Positions 54,676-64,000 of a stretch of DNA of 64,000 bases are shown here, one piece after another (position 1 is the stretch's first letter; every line of letters begins with the position of its first letter). Below the pieces are notes generated by a model. That model was not told the origin of the DNA and did not search any database. It worked only from the letters and a program-made list of their open reading frames with translations. Made by a program: the position numbers and the translations under genes. The stretch covers positions 124,001 through 188,000 of the forward strand of contig JBBPFI010000009.1 in the NCBI GenBank assembly GCA_037974965.1. The letters run 5' to 3'. This stretch comes from Dacryopinax spathularia. Taxonomy: Eukaryota; Basidiomycota; Dacrymycetes; Dacrymycetales; Dacrymycetaceae.

Positions 54676-57600
54676 TCATTTCGCCTGCAAGAAATCAAAC
54701 ACCGTGCTCCCCCACTCCTTCCCCTCCCACATCAACACCCCCCTCACCTCCGCACTATCCAGCTCCAGCCCCAGCTCGAACTCGGTATAGAACCCCACTC
54801 CTGGCTGGGCGTTCGAGGCGGCGAACTGGAAGGAGGGGAGGACGGAGAGGTCGACTGTCCATTTACAGAGCTCGGTCGTCTCGCCTTCGTCGGTGTAGCG
54901 CATTATTTTGTCCGAGTCGGAGGTGTAGAGCACGGCGGTGAAGTATCGGTCTGCGCGGGCGCGTTAGCATTTCGTCTTCCCATTTTGCGCCCGATGTGCC
55001 GGAAAGAACAGAGGGGGAGGGAGAGAAGGTGTGAGGAAAGAGACGCACCATCCGCATTCTTCGAAAACTTGCAAAACTTTGTCCTAATCCTCTGTCCTTT
55101 CAACAAAATAGCGCCCTTATACACCAAATACTGCAGCCGATTATCGCATATCTCCACCCCGGCATCATTCTTCCTGATATACGCCGGCCTCTTCGCCCAG
55201 TCCTCCGGTTCGGCGGGCAGCTTGACCTTCATCACGTATGCCTTGGGGGCGATGACGCTCTGGACGAGCGGGCGGCGCGCGAGGCCGTACTGCGCTGCTC
55301 CTCTCACCGTTGCTGTGTCCGCGTCTGGGGGGCGGACGACACGCATGCGCGAGCCGAATTTTGCAAGGACGCGCTTGAGCAGGTATTCGCTGCCGGAAAA
55401 GCCGCCGACCATGAGCAGGGCGTCGATCCGCGCGTTCACGCGGCGCTCTTGTTCTTCGATCAGGAGGAGGACTTGGTCGATCACCGGGTCGAAGACTTCG
55501 GTACGGAGGAGGTTGCCCGGGATAGCAAGCTCGCCGTTGATTAGGCCAACGGACGGGTCGTCCTGGTCCTCGACGTTGAAGCACGTGAATTGGAACATCT
55601 TGTCTGTTCACCAACCAGTAATCAGCTCCGCGCTGGAAGGGGAGAGGTAGAAGCAGGGAGCGCACTATCGTCTTCCTCCCCCTGATAACTCAACTTCTCC
55701 ACCTCGCTAAAATGATGCATAAAATACGCCAAGCTCGCCTGGTCCAAATGCGCCGGATGCGCCTGCAGCAGCGTCTTGACCAGTTCCCTAAACCTCAAGT
55801 CCAGGAACAAGCTACCGCAGTTCGCACCGGATCGAGCGCAGATCTCGGCGATCTCGAGGTGCGCGAGTTGGCCGATGAGCTTGTACACTGCTAGGTCGAC
55901 GGTGCCACCGCCGGCGTCGCAGATCATGAAGTTTTGGGAGGGGCGGAGGTGGTGGAGGTCGGTGAGGGCGACGCAGTGCACGGCGGCTGCTTCGGGTTCG
56001 CTGTGGGCGGCGTGTTAGCACCGCCCCTTACACCTCTCAACACAATACCAAACAGCAAAGAAAAGGGTGTCGTGACGTGCAGAAGGAACAAGCAGAAAGT
56101 CGAGAAATGAGAGAGTGACAGTGACAGTGCGAGAGCGACGCACGTGATAATCCTCAACCGATCCCTCCAATGATCATCATCCGCCTTCGTAGCATGCACA
56201 AGCCCAGCCGCAATAGCCGCATCACGCATCTTAGCGCAGCCCATCGCGTCCCACGCAGCAGGAACGGTGAGCCATACGTCGGCGGCCTCTGTGGGGAAAG
56301 GCGGGCGTTAGCGAGCCGTTCGCACTCTTCAGTGCCGAAAGTAATGTAAGGAGACGGTGGGAGGGGAAAGAAATTGGAGGAGACGGAGGAAGGTGGAGAC
56401 GGAGGAAGGTAGAGAGAGGAGGAAGAGGGACGGACCGAGGTCTGCTACGGCACCGATCTCCCGGCCGATCTGCTGTTTTGCGTATTCCCACATGCAAGAT
56501 AGGTAGTCCGTGATCAGGTCGATCGCTTTCTTCCCCGGCTGCATACATGCTGTCAGCAACCTTTCTCACACTCACCAGCAACCAAAGCCGGGCAACAGAA
56601 GAAGAACACAGGTAAGGAGAAAAGGAGCGAGAAGTGGAGAAGGACGAGGGAAGACATGAAACGTAGTGGGCGAAAAGGACGCACGGGCAACTGCGGCAAC
56701 CTCCTATCCACATTCCTCTCGTCCCTCAACGCGCTCGGTTCCAAGAAAAGCTTAAACCATTCACACCGATACGTCCCCTCGATCGGCGGTGCGTTCTTCG
56801 CCTCTAGCCCCCAGTGGAGCAGCTGCCCCGTGCTGGAGTAGAGGATACAGGTGGGGATCTTGCGGAAGTGCTCGAACGAGCCGGGCCAGGTGAGTATCAT
56901 TTGCGGGTGGCCGTTCGAGATGCGGGAGGAGCCGTAGGCCTGCAACGGCGCGTTAGCGGCGTTGCCCAGTTTGTACTCCTCTCACTCAGCCTTTTTCTTC
57001 TCCTCTGATCCGCCCCGGAACGTACAACGGGCCGGAGAGGGTCGGAGAGGGAGAGGGAGAGGGAGAGGGAGAGAGAAGAAAACGAGGAAAGAGACGCACC
57101 ACTCCCGAGAACGTAGTCCCAAAATCAAGAGCCATGACCAACCTCCCATCCTCCGGCATCCGCTCAAACGGTCTCTCCCCCGCCCCCGTCTGCCCAGATC
57201 CAGGCGCACTAACAGAAATACTCATCGCCGCTAGCCCTCCATGTCCGCCGCCAGCCGAGGAAGACTCGCTCATCCCCGACAGGCCGGACATGGGGCGGGC
57301 AGTGCCTGAGGGGTAAACGGGGGTGGGGCGGGGGATCGTGGGGTCGAGGAGGGGGGTGGGGGAGGGTGCGAATTTCGAGACTGATGCTTGGGTTGGAGAG
57401 CCTGGCATGGGTTGGCCAGGTTGGTAGGCTGATGGAGGGGGAGAGGGCGGGAGATGAGAGGAGGTGAGGAGAGAGGTGTCGTACCCTGATGGAGAGAACG
57501 TGCTGGTTCGTGTCCCCCCTCCGCCTCCGAGGGAGTTGAACGACTGTGAGGTTGTGTAACCCGAGTAAGCGCCCGGGGCGGCTGGGCGGCCGTCTAGCGG

Positions 57601-57933
57601 AGGAGAGGGTTGACCCCATTGGTTGACTGTTGCGCCTTGTCCTGGCTGGCCTTGTTGTTGTTGAAGGGGGTAGCGCGGTTCTCCCCATAGGGAGCCTCCC
57701 CCTCCCCCCGGCGCTTGGTGCGCCGCAGGAGGAGAAGCGGGAACATCAGGCTTGAACGGCTGGGTCGTATACTGCCCTTGCCCATTCACGCCAGTGCCAT
57801 TGCCGTTAAGCCCCATGCTGGGAGCCGCCCCGGGCTGTTGCGTGATAGGGCCATTTTGGCTCGCGAAAGCTGCGGGCGGTTGACGGTTTCCTTGTGTGTT
57901 GGGGTTTTCGCGCGGTTCGCCGCAGCAGGACAT
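54676..57933 (-). CDS. Hsp70-like (HSPA12-type) ATPase with long N-terminal extension
   Basis: Exons 57933-57100, 56939-56685, 56538-56436, 56288-56144, 56000-55666, 55603-55049 and 54950-54676 give 833 residues. The first 265 are low-complexity Pro/Gly/Ser/Gln. The nucleotide-binding domain of the actin/Hsp70 fold follows: phosphate-1 LVMALDFGTTFSGV, WLTVPAAWD, phosphate-2 FMICDAGGGTVDLAVYK, and adenosine motif ALLMVGGFSGSEYLLKRV. In place of a standard substrate-binding domain the C-terminus has the shorter beta region of HSPA12-like proteins (CRRYxxGV-type order RPAYIRKNDAGVEICDNR). A chaperone or regulatory ATPase role is inferred only. The N-terminus begins MSCCGEPRENPN, with cysteines that could be lipidated. 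Intron 1 holds a GGGAGA repeat. Confidence 0.85.
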
Positions 57934-58730
57934 CGTTCCTTCTTGGGCTGCTTGACGCTCTTGCTCTCTTACTCAGGCGCGGGGAGGCTTGTTAGTAAGA
58001 CGGCCTTTTGTCCCAGCTGATCTCCCCAATCTCAGCGAGTCGGTAGGTCGTGCCAAATAGAAAGGGAAAGAGCAAAACAAGAGAGGGAGAGAGAGCAAGC
58101 AGCTAAAGAGTCTCCTCGAGTACAGTAGACGCCCTTCCCAAGCCAACCGGTGCAGGTGCGATGATCAGAGTGGCATTCGGTCAGGCACACTTGCTTCCGT
58201 TTGACTGGGCTCGGTGGGGGTGAGGTTGTGAGGCGTTAGGGGATTGCGGAGGCGGTGTCTTCAGGCTTCGGACCCTGAGGGGGTTGAGGCCTTGTGTCAC
58301 GCTGGACCAATCAGAGGCGTTGATCGCGCGAAGGAGGAGGAAGGAGATGGAAGAGCGGGAAGGGTGGGTATGACATTTCCGAGAATAGTACAGCTTTCGA
58401 TTTCTTCTACTTAGCAGCACCGTTAGACGGAAAAAAAGTGAATGCTGATGAGGATCCAGGATGTCTACAGGCGCACGTTTGAAGAGCTGGTAGTTACCGC
58501 CCAACTCCCAGAGACCGTCCGAAGCGCTCTCCGAGGTTGTGACAACAGATGATATGTACTTCATCGCCGATCCCTCTAGTGGGCTTTAACACCGACACAG
58601 CCACCCAAAACCTCCCCTCACGCTCTGAAATTTCGTGAACCCTAGCCCTCTCGTTCCCTGCACCACCCGCTCCCCGCTCTGAAGCAGCGATACCCACCCC
58701 ACCTAATTATAGGGATCAGAGGGGAAAAGG
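57934..58730. other. divergent promoter region
   Basis: About 800 bp between the start codons of the Hsp70-like gene (-) and NOC2 (+). Overlapping short open frames only. Probably two promoters. Confidence 0.5.
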
Positions 58731-61279
58731 ATGGCCAAAACTGCCAAGGCGACAAAACGTTTCATCGCTTCAGGCAAGCTGAAGCAGCAGATCGAGCAGC
58801 GACATAAAGTGAGGAAGATCAAGCAGGCTGTTGCGAGGCGTCAAGCTGGGAAGGGGGGGAAGGGCGGCAGTGCCCGTAAAGGCGGGAAGCCGGAGGAGAA
58901 GGGGAAGGGGAAGGGACGGGCGGAGGAGGATGGTGGGGGAGAGGAGAATGATGATGACGATGAGGAGGGGTATGTCTCGTTGCTTTTTTGGGTCGTGTAT
59001 GCTGATATGGGGTAGCGAAACCGGAATGACAGTAGACGACTTCCTCGGTGCTTCATTCATGAACCCCGACGGTTCTGCAGCAGGCAGCGACGACGACGAC
59101 CAAAACGCCGAAGACGGCGACATCCAAGAAGGGGAGGAAGAGGAAGAAGACGACAACGCCTCCTTCGCCTCGCTCGACGAGCTAGCGGAGGACGAAAAGG
59201 CGCATAAGATGGACCTTGACCGGCTGAGGGAGACAGACCCGGAGTTCTGGAGGTATTTGCAGGAGAACGATAGGGAGTTGTTGGAGTTTGGGAATGAGAA
59301 GGATGAGGAGGCGGGCTCTGACGAGGACGAGGAGGACGAGGAGAACGAGGACGGAGCGGCTGGGGAGGAAGATGAAGCTGGGGAGGAGGACGGGGATGAG
59401 GATATGGACGCTCAGCCCTCCAAGCCAGCTGCGAAGGAAGTAACAAAAGAGATGCTCCGCGCATGGCAAAAGTCGCTCCTCCAAGTACGTCTCCCTCCCA
59501 CCCATCATCCTTTTCATCAACAGCGCTGACGCATATGTCTCCTTTTCGTAGCATCATTCCCTCCGCGCCCTCCGCCGTCTCCTGCTCGCTTTCCGCGCCG
59601 CGGCACACATGAACGAAGAGGACGGCACGGAGTATGCGTATCATGTTTCTTCTGCTTCTGGTGCGTCCCTCCCCTTCATAAAGAAGGGGGAACGTGGGGC
59701 TAATGCGCGGGGGCGTAGTATTTAACAAGCTCGTGGTGACGGCGCTCAAGTATACGCCTATTGTGTTGCAGCATCATTTGCCTTATAAGACGTTGCCGGA
59801 TGGGCGGTAGTACGTCCCTCTTCCTTTCGGCATCTTCAACCAGCGCTGATTACTGCGGTGCAGCAAACCCCCAGCGCAGAACAAGAAACACGCCACGCTC
59901 CAAAAGCTCATCCTCTCCTACTTTGGCAACGTCCTCCATCTTCTTTCCCAGCTTCCCGATGGGACGGACGACGACTCCGACCGGGAAGGGAACACCAAGC
60001 TCCTCGTCCTGTCCGAATCAGCCAAACTCATCCCCTACATCGTCTCCTCGCGCAAGCTCGTCCGTTCCTACCTCAACCAACTCCTCGAGCTCTGGTCCTC
60101 CGGCCCCGACTCGATCCGTATGACCGCCCTCCTCGCCATCCGCCGCCTCGCGCAAAGCCCCGACCAAAGCATCCTCGACCTCTGCCTCAAAGGCACCTAC
60201 ACCTCTCTCGTCCGGTCCTCCCGCTCCACCTCGGTCCACACCCTCCCCTCGATAAACCTGATGAAAAACTCCGCCGCAGAGATCTACACGCTCAACCCGT
60301 CCGCCTCGTACCAGCATGCGTTCCGCTATATCCGCCAGTTGGCGATCCATCTCAGGGAGAGCATGAAGGTGAAGAGCAAGGAGGCGTACAAGGCGGTGTA
60401 TAACTGGCAGTATGTCCACTCGCTGGATTTTTGGGCGATTGTTTTGGCGAAGGCGTGCGATACGGAGGCGAGGGCGGAGAGAGGGGGGGAGGAGAGCGAG
60501 TTGCAGCCGTTGATCTATCCGTTGGTGCAGGTCACTATTGGGGCTATCAAGTGCGTTCCTTCTCCGTCGCTTTACTATTTCCTGTGAAGGTGCTGATGAC
60601 GTTGTTCGTAGGCTCATACCGACACCTCGTTACTTCCCGCTACACCTACACTGCATGCGCTCCCTCCTCCATCTAATCCGCCACACAGGCACATTCATCC
60701 CCCTCGCGCCCTTCATCCTCCAAATCCTCACCTCCTCCGAATTCACGCACAAACCAAAACCCTCAACCCAACGACCGCTCGACCTCGAGATCTTCATCCG
60801 CGTCCCTGCCCCCTACGTGCGCACTCGCCTATATCAAGAAGCCCTCGCGGACGAATCTGCTTTCCTTCTGGGAGAATGGTTCGAGTGCCACGCAGCGAGC
60901 ATCGCTTTCCCCGAACTCACGGTGCCAGTGACGGTACTCCTAAAACGGACTATAAAGCGGTCCAAAAGTCCGAAATTGACAAGTACGTTCAAGCCCCTTC
61001 TGGAGAGACTGGAGGAACACGCGAAGTGGATCGAGAAGCGTCGCTCTGGGGCCAGCTTCGGCCCGGCGGATAGGGGGGAGATTGAACGTTGGGAGAGGGG
61101 GGTGGAGGTGGGGGAGACGCCGGTGGGGAAATGGATGAAGGTGCAGCGGAGGGCGAGGGAGAAGAGGAGGGCGGTTTTGCAGAAGGTGAGTGTCTTTCTG
61201 GGTTGTTGACAGGCTTGGGAGCGGTGCTGATGAGATCTTTTAGGCGAGGGAAGGCGCTTCGGAGATGATCGAGAGCTAG
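58731..61279 (+). CDS. NOC2: nucleolar complex protein 2 (ribosome biogenesis)
   Basis: Noc2 pairs with Noc1 or Noc3 to move pre-60S particles from nucleolus to nucleoplasm. Exons 58731-58969, 59016-59484, 59552-59660, 59719-59809, 59864-60550, 60612-61185 and 61244-61279 give 734 residues, the usual size. After a basic N-terminus (TKRFIASGKLKQQIEQRHKV) comes VDDFLGASF and a long acidic tract. The conserved Noc2 domain then shows FNKLVVTALKYTPIVLQHHL, LRMTALLAIRRL-like SIRMTALLAIRRLAQ, INLMKNSAAEIY, YNWQYVHSLDFWAIVLA and IYPLVQVTIGAIKLIPTPRY. The C-terminus holds CHAASIAFPEL and a basic helix. The gene is complete. Confidence 0.93.
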
Positions 61280-61478
61280 ACATGCCTGAGGATATCTGTT
61301 ATCAGATAGAGACGCGGCGATCGCACGATATCGTATTCATTCATAATCTGCCTTTATACATTGGCTTATACTCTGACGGCTGTCTGAACGCCTCGACACA
61401 TGATTCTCCCCTGGAACATCTACTACTCAATCGTCAGGTCACTGTCAGGATCTAAGCCGGCGAACCCACCGCTGCGGC
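61280..61478. other. intergenic between convergent genes
   Basis: Two hundred bases between the NOC2 stop and the stop of the minus-strand gene. AT-richer than the surroundings. Contains both 3' ends. Confidence 0.5.
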
Positions 61479-62001
61479 CTATTTGCGGGTGTTGGTGTAG
61501 GTCGGCGAATAACCGTATTGCGGTATCTGATACTCCTGCCCAAGAGCCGCATACGTCTGCTCGGAAACCTGGCTCAATTGCCCGCTGGCAGAGAGGCGAT
61601 AATAATACGTGAATCCGCGATTGAGTCCCGGGTTCAGCGTCGACCCGGACACCCGGGCGACATAACTGCAAAACAGGTTGCGGCTCAGCAGCTTAGTGGA
61701 GGATAGGCGGGAGGGACGTACGCGCCGTTGCCGTCGACTTTGTATCCCACCGCTGTCTGAATGTATTGCCCGCCTTTACCGTCGTCTCGCGGGTTGCCGG
61801 ACGTGTTGAAGGTGTTCTACGGACCAAGGAGATTAGCGGCATGCTGACAGGAAGTATGGCGATATCGTATACCCGGAAGGAGGCCAATATCGGGGACGTT
61901 GCAGGCAGGGGACCGCTCATATTTGGAGGTTGGGACAGATCGTGGAAGGAGGACGGTACTGGCGGGGAGGAGCCAGGTACAGCGGCACCGCCCGCCCACA
62001 T
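61479..62001 (-). CDS. small uncharacterised protein
   Basis: Exons 62001-61873, 61816-61722 and 61665-61479 give 136 residues. It reads MWAGGAAVPGSSPP then a Pro/Ser-rich start, followed by GKGGQYIQTAVGYKVDGNGA, YVARVSGSTLNPGL, GFTYYYRLSASGQLSQVSEQ and QIPQYGYSPTYTNTRK. The even spacing of aromatic and small residues looks like a beta-rich domain. No family is recognised. Phases agree and donors (GTATAC, GTACGT) are acceptable. The N-terminal exon could be shorter. Confidence 0.6.
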
Positions 62002-62567
62002 ACATATACATTGTCGACCGCCTGCGGCGCTCTAACAGGCGCTGATGGTCCGAGACAGCAGTGGTTCGTTTTAGGAGGGACCCCGTGGACATGTCAAAGC
62101 TGTTGTGCGAACACTTGTCTAATCTGGGTCATTCGTGTTGAATATTCTGATTGGTGACCACGGGTCGCTGCCAGGACCAGAAGGTTCCCACGTAGCGCCC
62201 CTAAGGGAAAGCACCAGACGGAGTCGCCAGCTAATTTGACAGTATGAGTGCGAACGAAACAAAAGGTCGATCTTGAATTGAGACGAAAAGCCCTTCTCCC
62301 CGACGGACAAATTGTGACCAATGGCTTAGGGGCAATCAGCAACTGCAAAACACTGATATCTCAATTGGTATTATGCTCGAGTAATGAGGTATGGTTATGA
62401 TACATATGTGCACAAACAGACAGATGATGCATGCCGTACCAAAAGGGCCGACGGCAGAAGATGCAGGGTCGCAAGACAAGAAACCGGAAAAGAAAAGTGC
62501 GCCAACTATGGCAGCATTCAGTTGTCCCACCAGACCCCAAAATCCAGGCGATCGCAATCGAAACAAA
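62002..62567. other. intergenic
   Basis: About 565 bp between two minus-strand genes. Open frames overlap without recognisable features. Confidence 0.5.
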
Positions 62568-64000
62568 TCATGCGATCGTTTTTCTTCTCTTCCGCTTTGT
62601 CCCACCTCCCGCTTCCAGGACAGCGCCAATAGCAATTTCTTCAACAACCGAAGCATGGACTCTACGTTTTGGCGAAATACGAGGGACGGTGCGATCCTCA
62701 GGGGTACTTTCTTGCACTTCGCGGACCCAAGCCTCCAGCTCCCCGCGCTCGCGCCACAAGCCTGGCGGCTCTCTCTGAGTCCAGCAGGCGTCTCTTCTCC
62801 ATCTCCTAGGGCTGTTGTCTGTGTACCGATCCGGTACCCAACTGCATCTAGTGAGATCGAAGGAGATCGCCACAGCGACAAGAGGTTGTCTCGGTCTTGA
62901 AGGCGGGGGAGGGGAAGAGCGAACCAAGGAAGACCATTCTGGAGATCGGCCAGGCGAATGAGCAAGAATGGATGAGAGGCAAGGGGAAGGCGGCTCGTTG
63001 ATGAACTCGAAGTCCTCGTCGCTGTGCACCGTGAGGGGGCTGAGGGGAACGTCGCTTATTATCGAATGTGGCGAGCGCAGCGGGCTTGGGCCTGTGCGTT
63101 GCACCGTAGGCATGAGCGTTTCTTGCTGAGCGTTTTCTGTATTCTGAGTGGTATGGGAAGACGAAGTAAGTTGTTCGTTCGTCCTACGGGTATCTTGCAT
63201 GTCCTCTTGAGGCCATATCCGATAGCCGGTATCAAGCGGGCTGATATCCATTTTGGAGAATACAACTGGCGAAGCGTCAGAGCGATCCTGCCACATCTTA
63301 TACGAGACTACTCACGTTCAAGCCAGGTAGGCAGTTTAGAGAGGGGCGAGTAAGGTGTGCCGAGGAAGCCAAACGCCCCTTTAGGTATCTGGAATTCTGT
63401 AGCGAAACATAAGTTGTATGCATCTCCTGCGGGGGAACGTCTCCACTTACGCTTATTCCGTGAGACATGGAAGGACACGCTCTCCCTCCCCAGCTTGGTG
63501 GGCGTAGTCAGCTCTGCATCCTCTTCTGTCCCTGCTGAAGAAATCAGCGTGTTATCACGCCTGCAAAGCACAGCACTGACAATCGGCAAAGCCCACTGGC
63601 GCATATCCTAGTCGATCGAGACTCTCCCAATGATTAGGTGCGGACCACACGCCCCCGCCGGTTATGGTTGGTGAGGAATGTACCGGTGGTGCAGGGGGTT
63701 CAGAAGGCGCGGCAGGAGCAGATGGTGAACACGCTTGCGCAAGTGCCTCCTGCTCGAGCTTGATTCTCACTTCCTCCAAGTCTTCCTCCTTCTGTGCTCG
63801 TGCGCGTTTCTTCTGGCTGGATTGGTTGTCGTGGATGTTTGGGGCGCTCAAGGCCTTGCCTAAGGAAGTGCGTTTCCGCCCTCTTCCCGCTGCTGGAGCA
63901 GCTGCAGGTTGTGTGGAAGATACGAGGCTGGCGGCCGACTTGCTTCTCCGTAGTGCTTCCGGTGATCGAGGCCCACCTGAGCTCTTGGCATTCCATCGAC
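62568..64000 (-). CDS. uncharacterised Ser/Pro-rich, probably nuclear protein (5' end outside window)
   Basis: Partial gene running off the right edge. Visible exons are 64000-63581, 63534-63451, 63396-63316 and 63265-62568, about 427 residues, in phase. The first part is Ser/Ala/Pro-rich with a basic patch (GRGRKRTSLGKAL) and a charged helix (QKKRARAQKEEDLEEVRIKL). A conserved-looking block, FQIPKGAFGFLGTPYSPLSK, follows, then a Ser/Pro region with repeated SP and TP sites (possible kinase targets), EDFEFINEPPSP, and a C-terminal nuclear-localisation run (GGTKRKRRKTIA). No family is recognised. The SP/TP richness hints at a cell-cycle-regulated nuclear protein, which is inference only. Confidence 0.65.

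Overview
Organism. The window looks like nuclear DNA of a basidiomycete fungus, probably Agaricomycotina. Genes are dense and split by many introns of about 50-75 nt. The conserved host genes have fungal architecture, and lineage-restricted basidiomycete types occur (F-box/LRR proteins, tyrosine-kinase-like kinases, KDZ transposons with cysteine clusters). Most host introns begin GTACGT or GTGCGT and end after a CTRAC-like branch site. All gene models were spliced by hand. For each model with coordinates given to the base, exon lengths sum to a whole number of codons and phases agree across every junction.

Left arm (1-27.5 kb). In order: ARPC5 (-), a BAR-domain protein (+), the mitochondrial Mg2+ channel MRS2 (+), a predicted Zn2Cys6-kinase-LRR fusion (+), an F-box-like protein (-), a secreted LVIVD-repeat beta-propeller protein (-), the neddylation factor DCN1 (+), an F-box protein (+), a membrane protein (+), an otubain deubiquitinase (-), RNA polymerase I/III subunit AC40 (+) and an uncharacterised gene called paralog A here (+).

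Mobile element (27,566-46,437). An 18.9-kb KDZ-type (Kyakuja-Dileera-Zisupton) DNA transposon lies between 9-bp direct repeats GTCAACACA. It sits inside the first coding exon of a second copy of the paralog A gene (paralog B). Its ends are imperfect inverted repeats carrying repeated GATTATC motifs. It encodes an apparently intact 983-residue KDZ transposase with a CxC2 cysteine cluster and nine other genes. These include a full-length replication protein A large-subunit homologue, a stand-alone RPA70N-like domain, a cysteine-cluster protein, and two proteins with SUMO-interaction-type motifs. The remaining genes resemble nothing I can name. Together they suggest a transposon that brings its own single-stranded-DNA-binding and possibly SUMO-dependent functions.

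Right arm (46.4-64 kb). The remainder of paralog B (now a pseudogene), a DUF1479 2-oxoglutarate oxygenase (+), the tRNA-dihydrouridine synthase DUS4 (-), D-arabinono-1,4-lactone oxidase ALO1 (-), an HSPA12-like Hsp70 (-), the ribosome-biogenesis factor NOC2 (+), a small uncharacterised protein (-) and an uncharacterised gene running off the right edge (-).

No rRNA, tRNA or CRISPR array was recognised by eye. tRNAs could have been missed.
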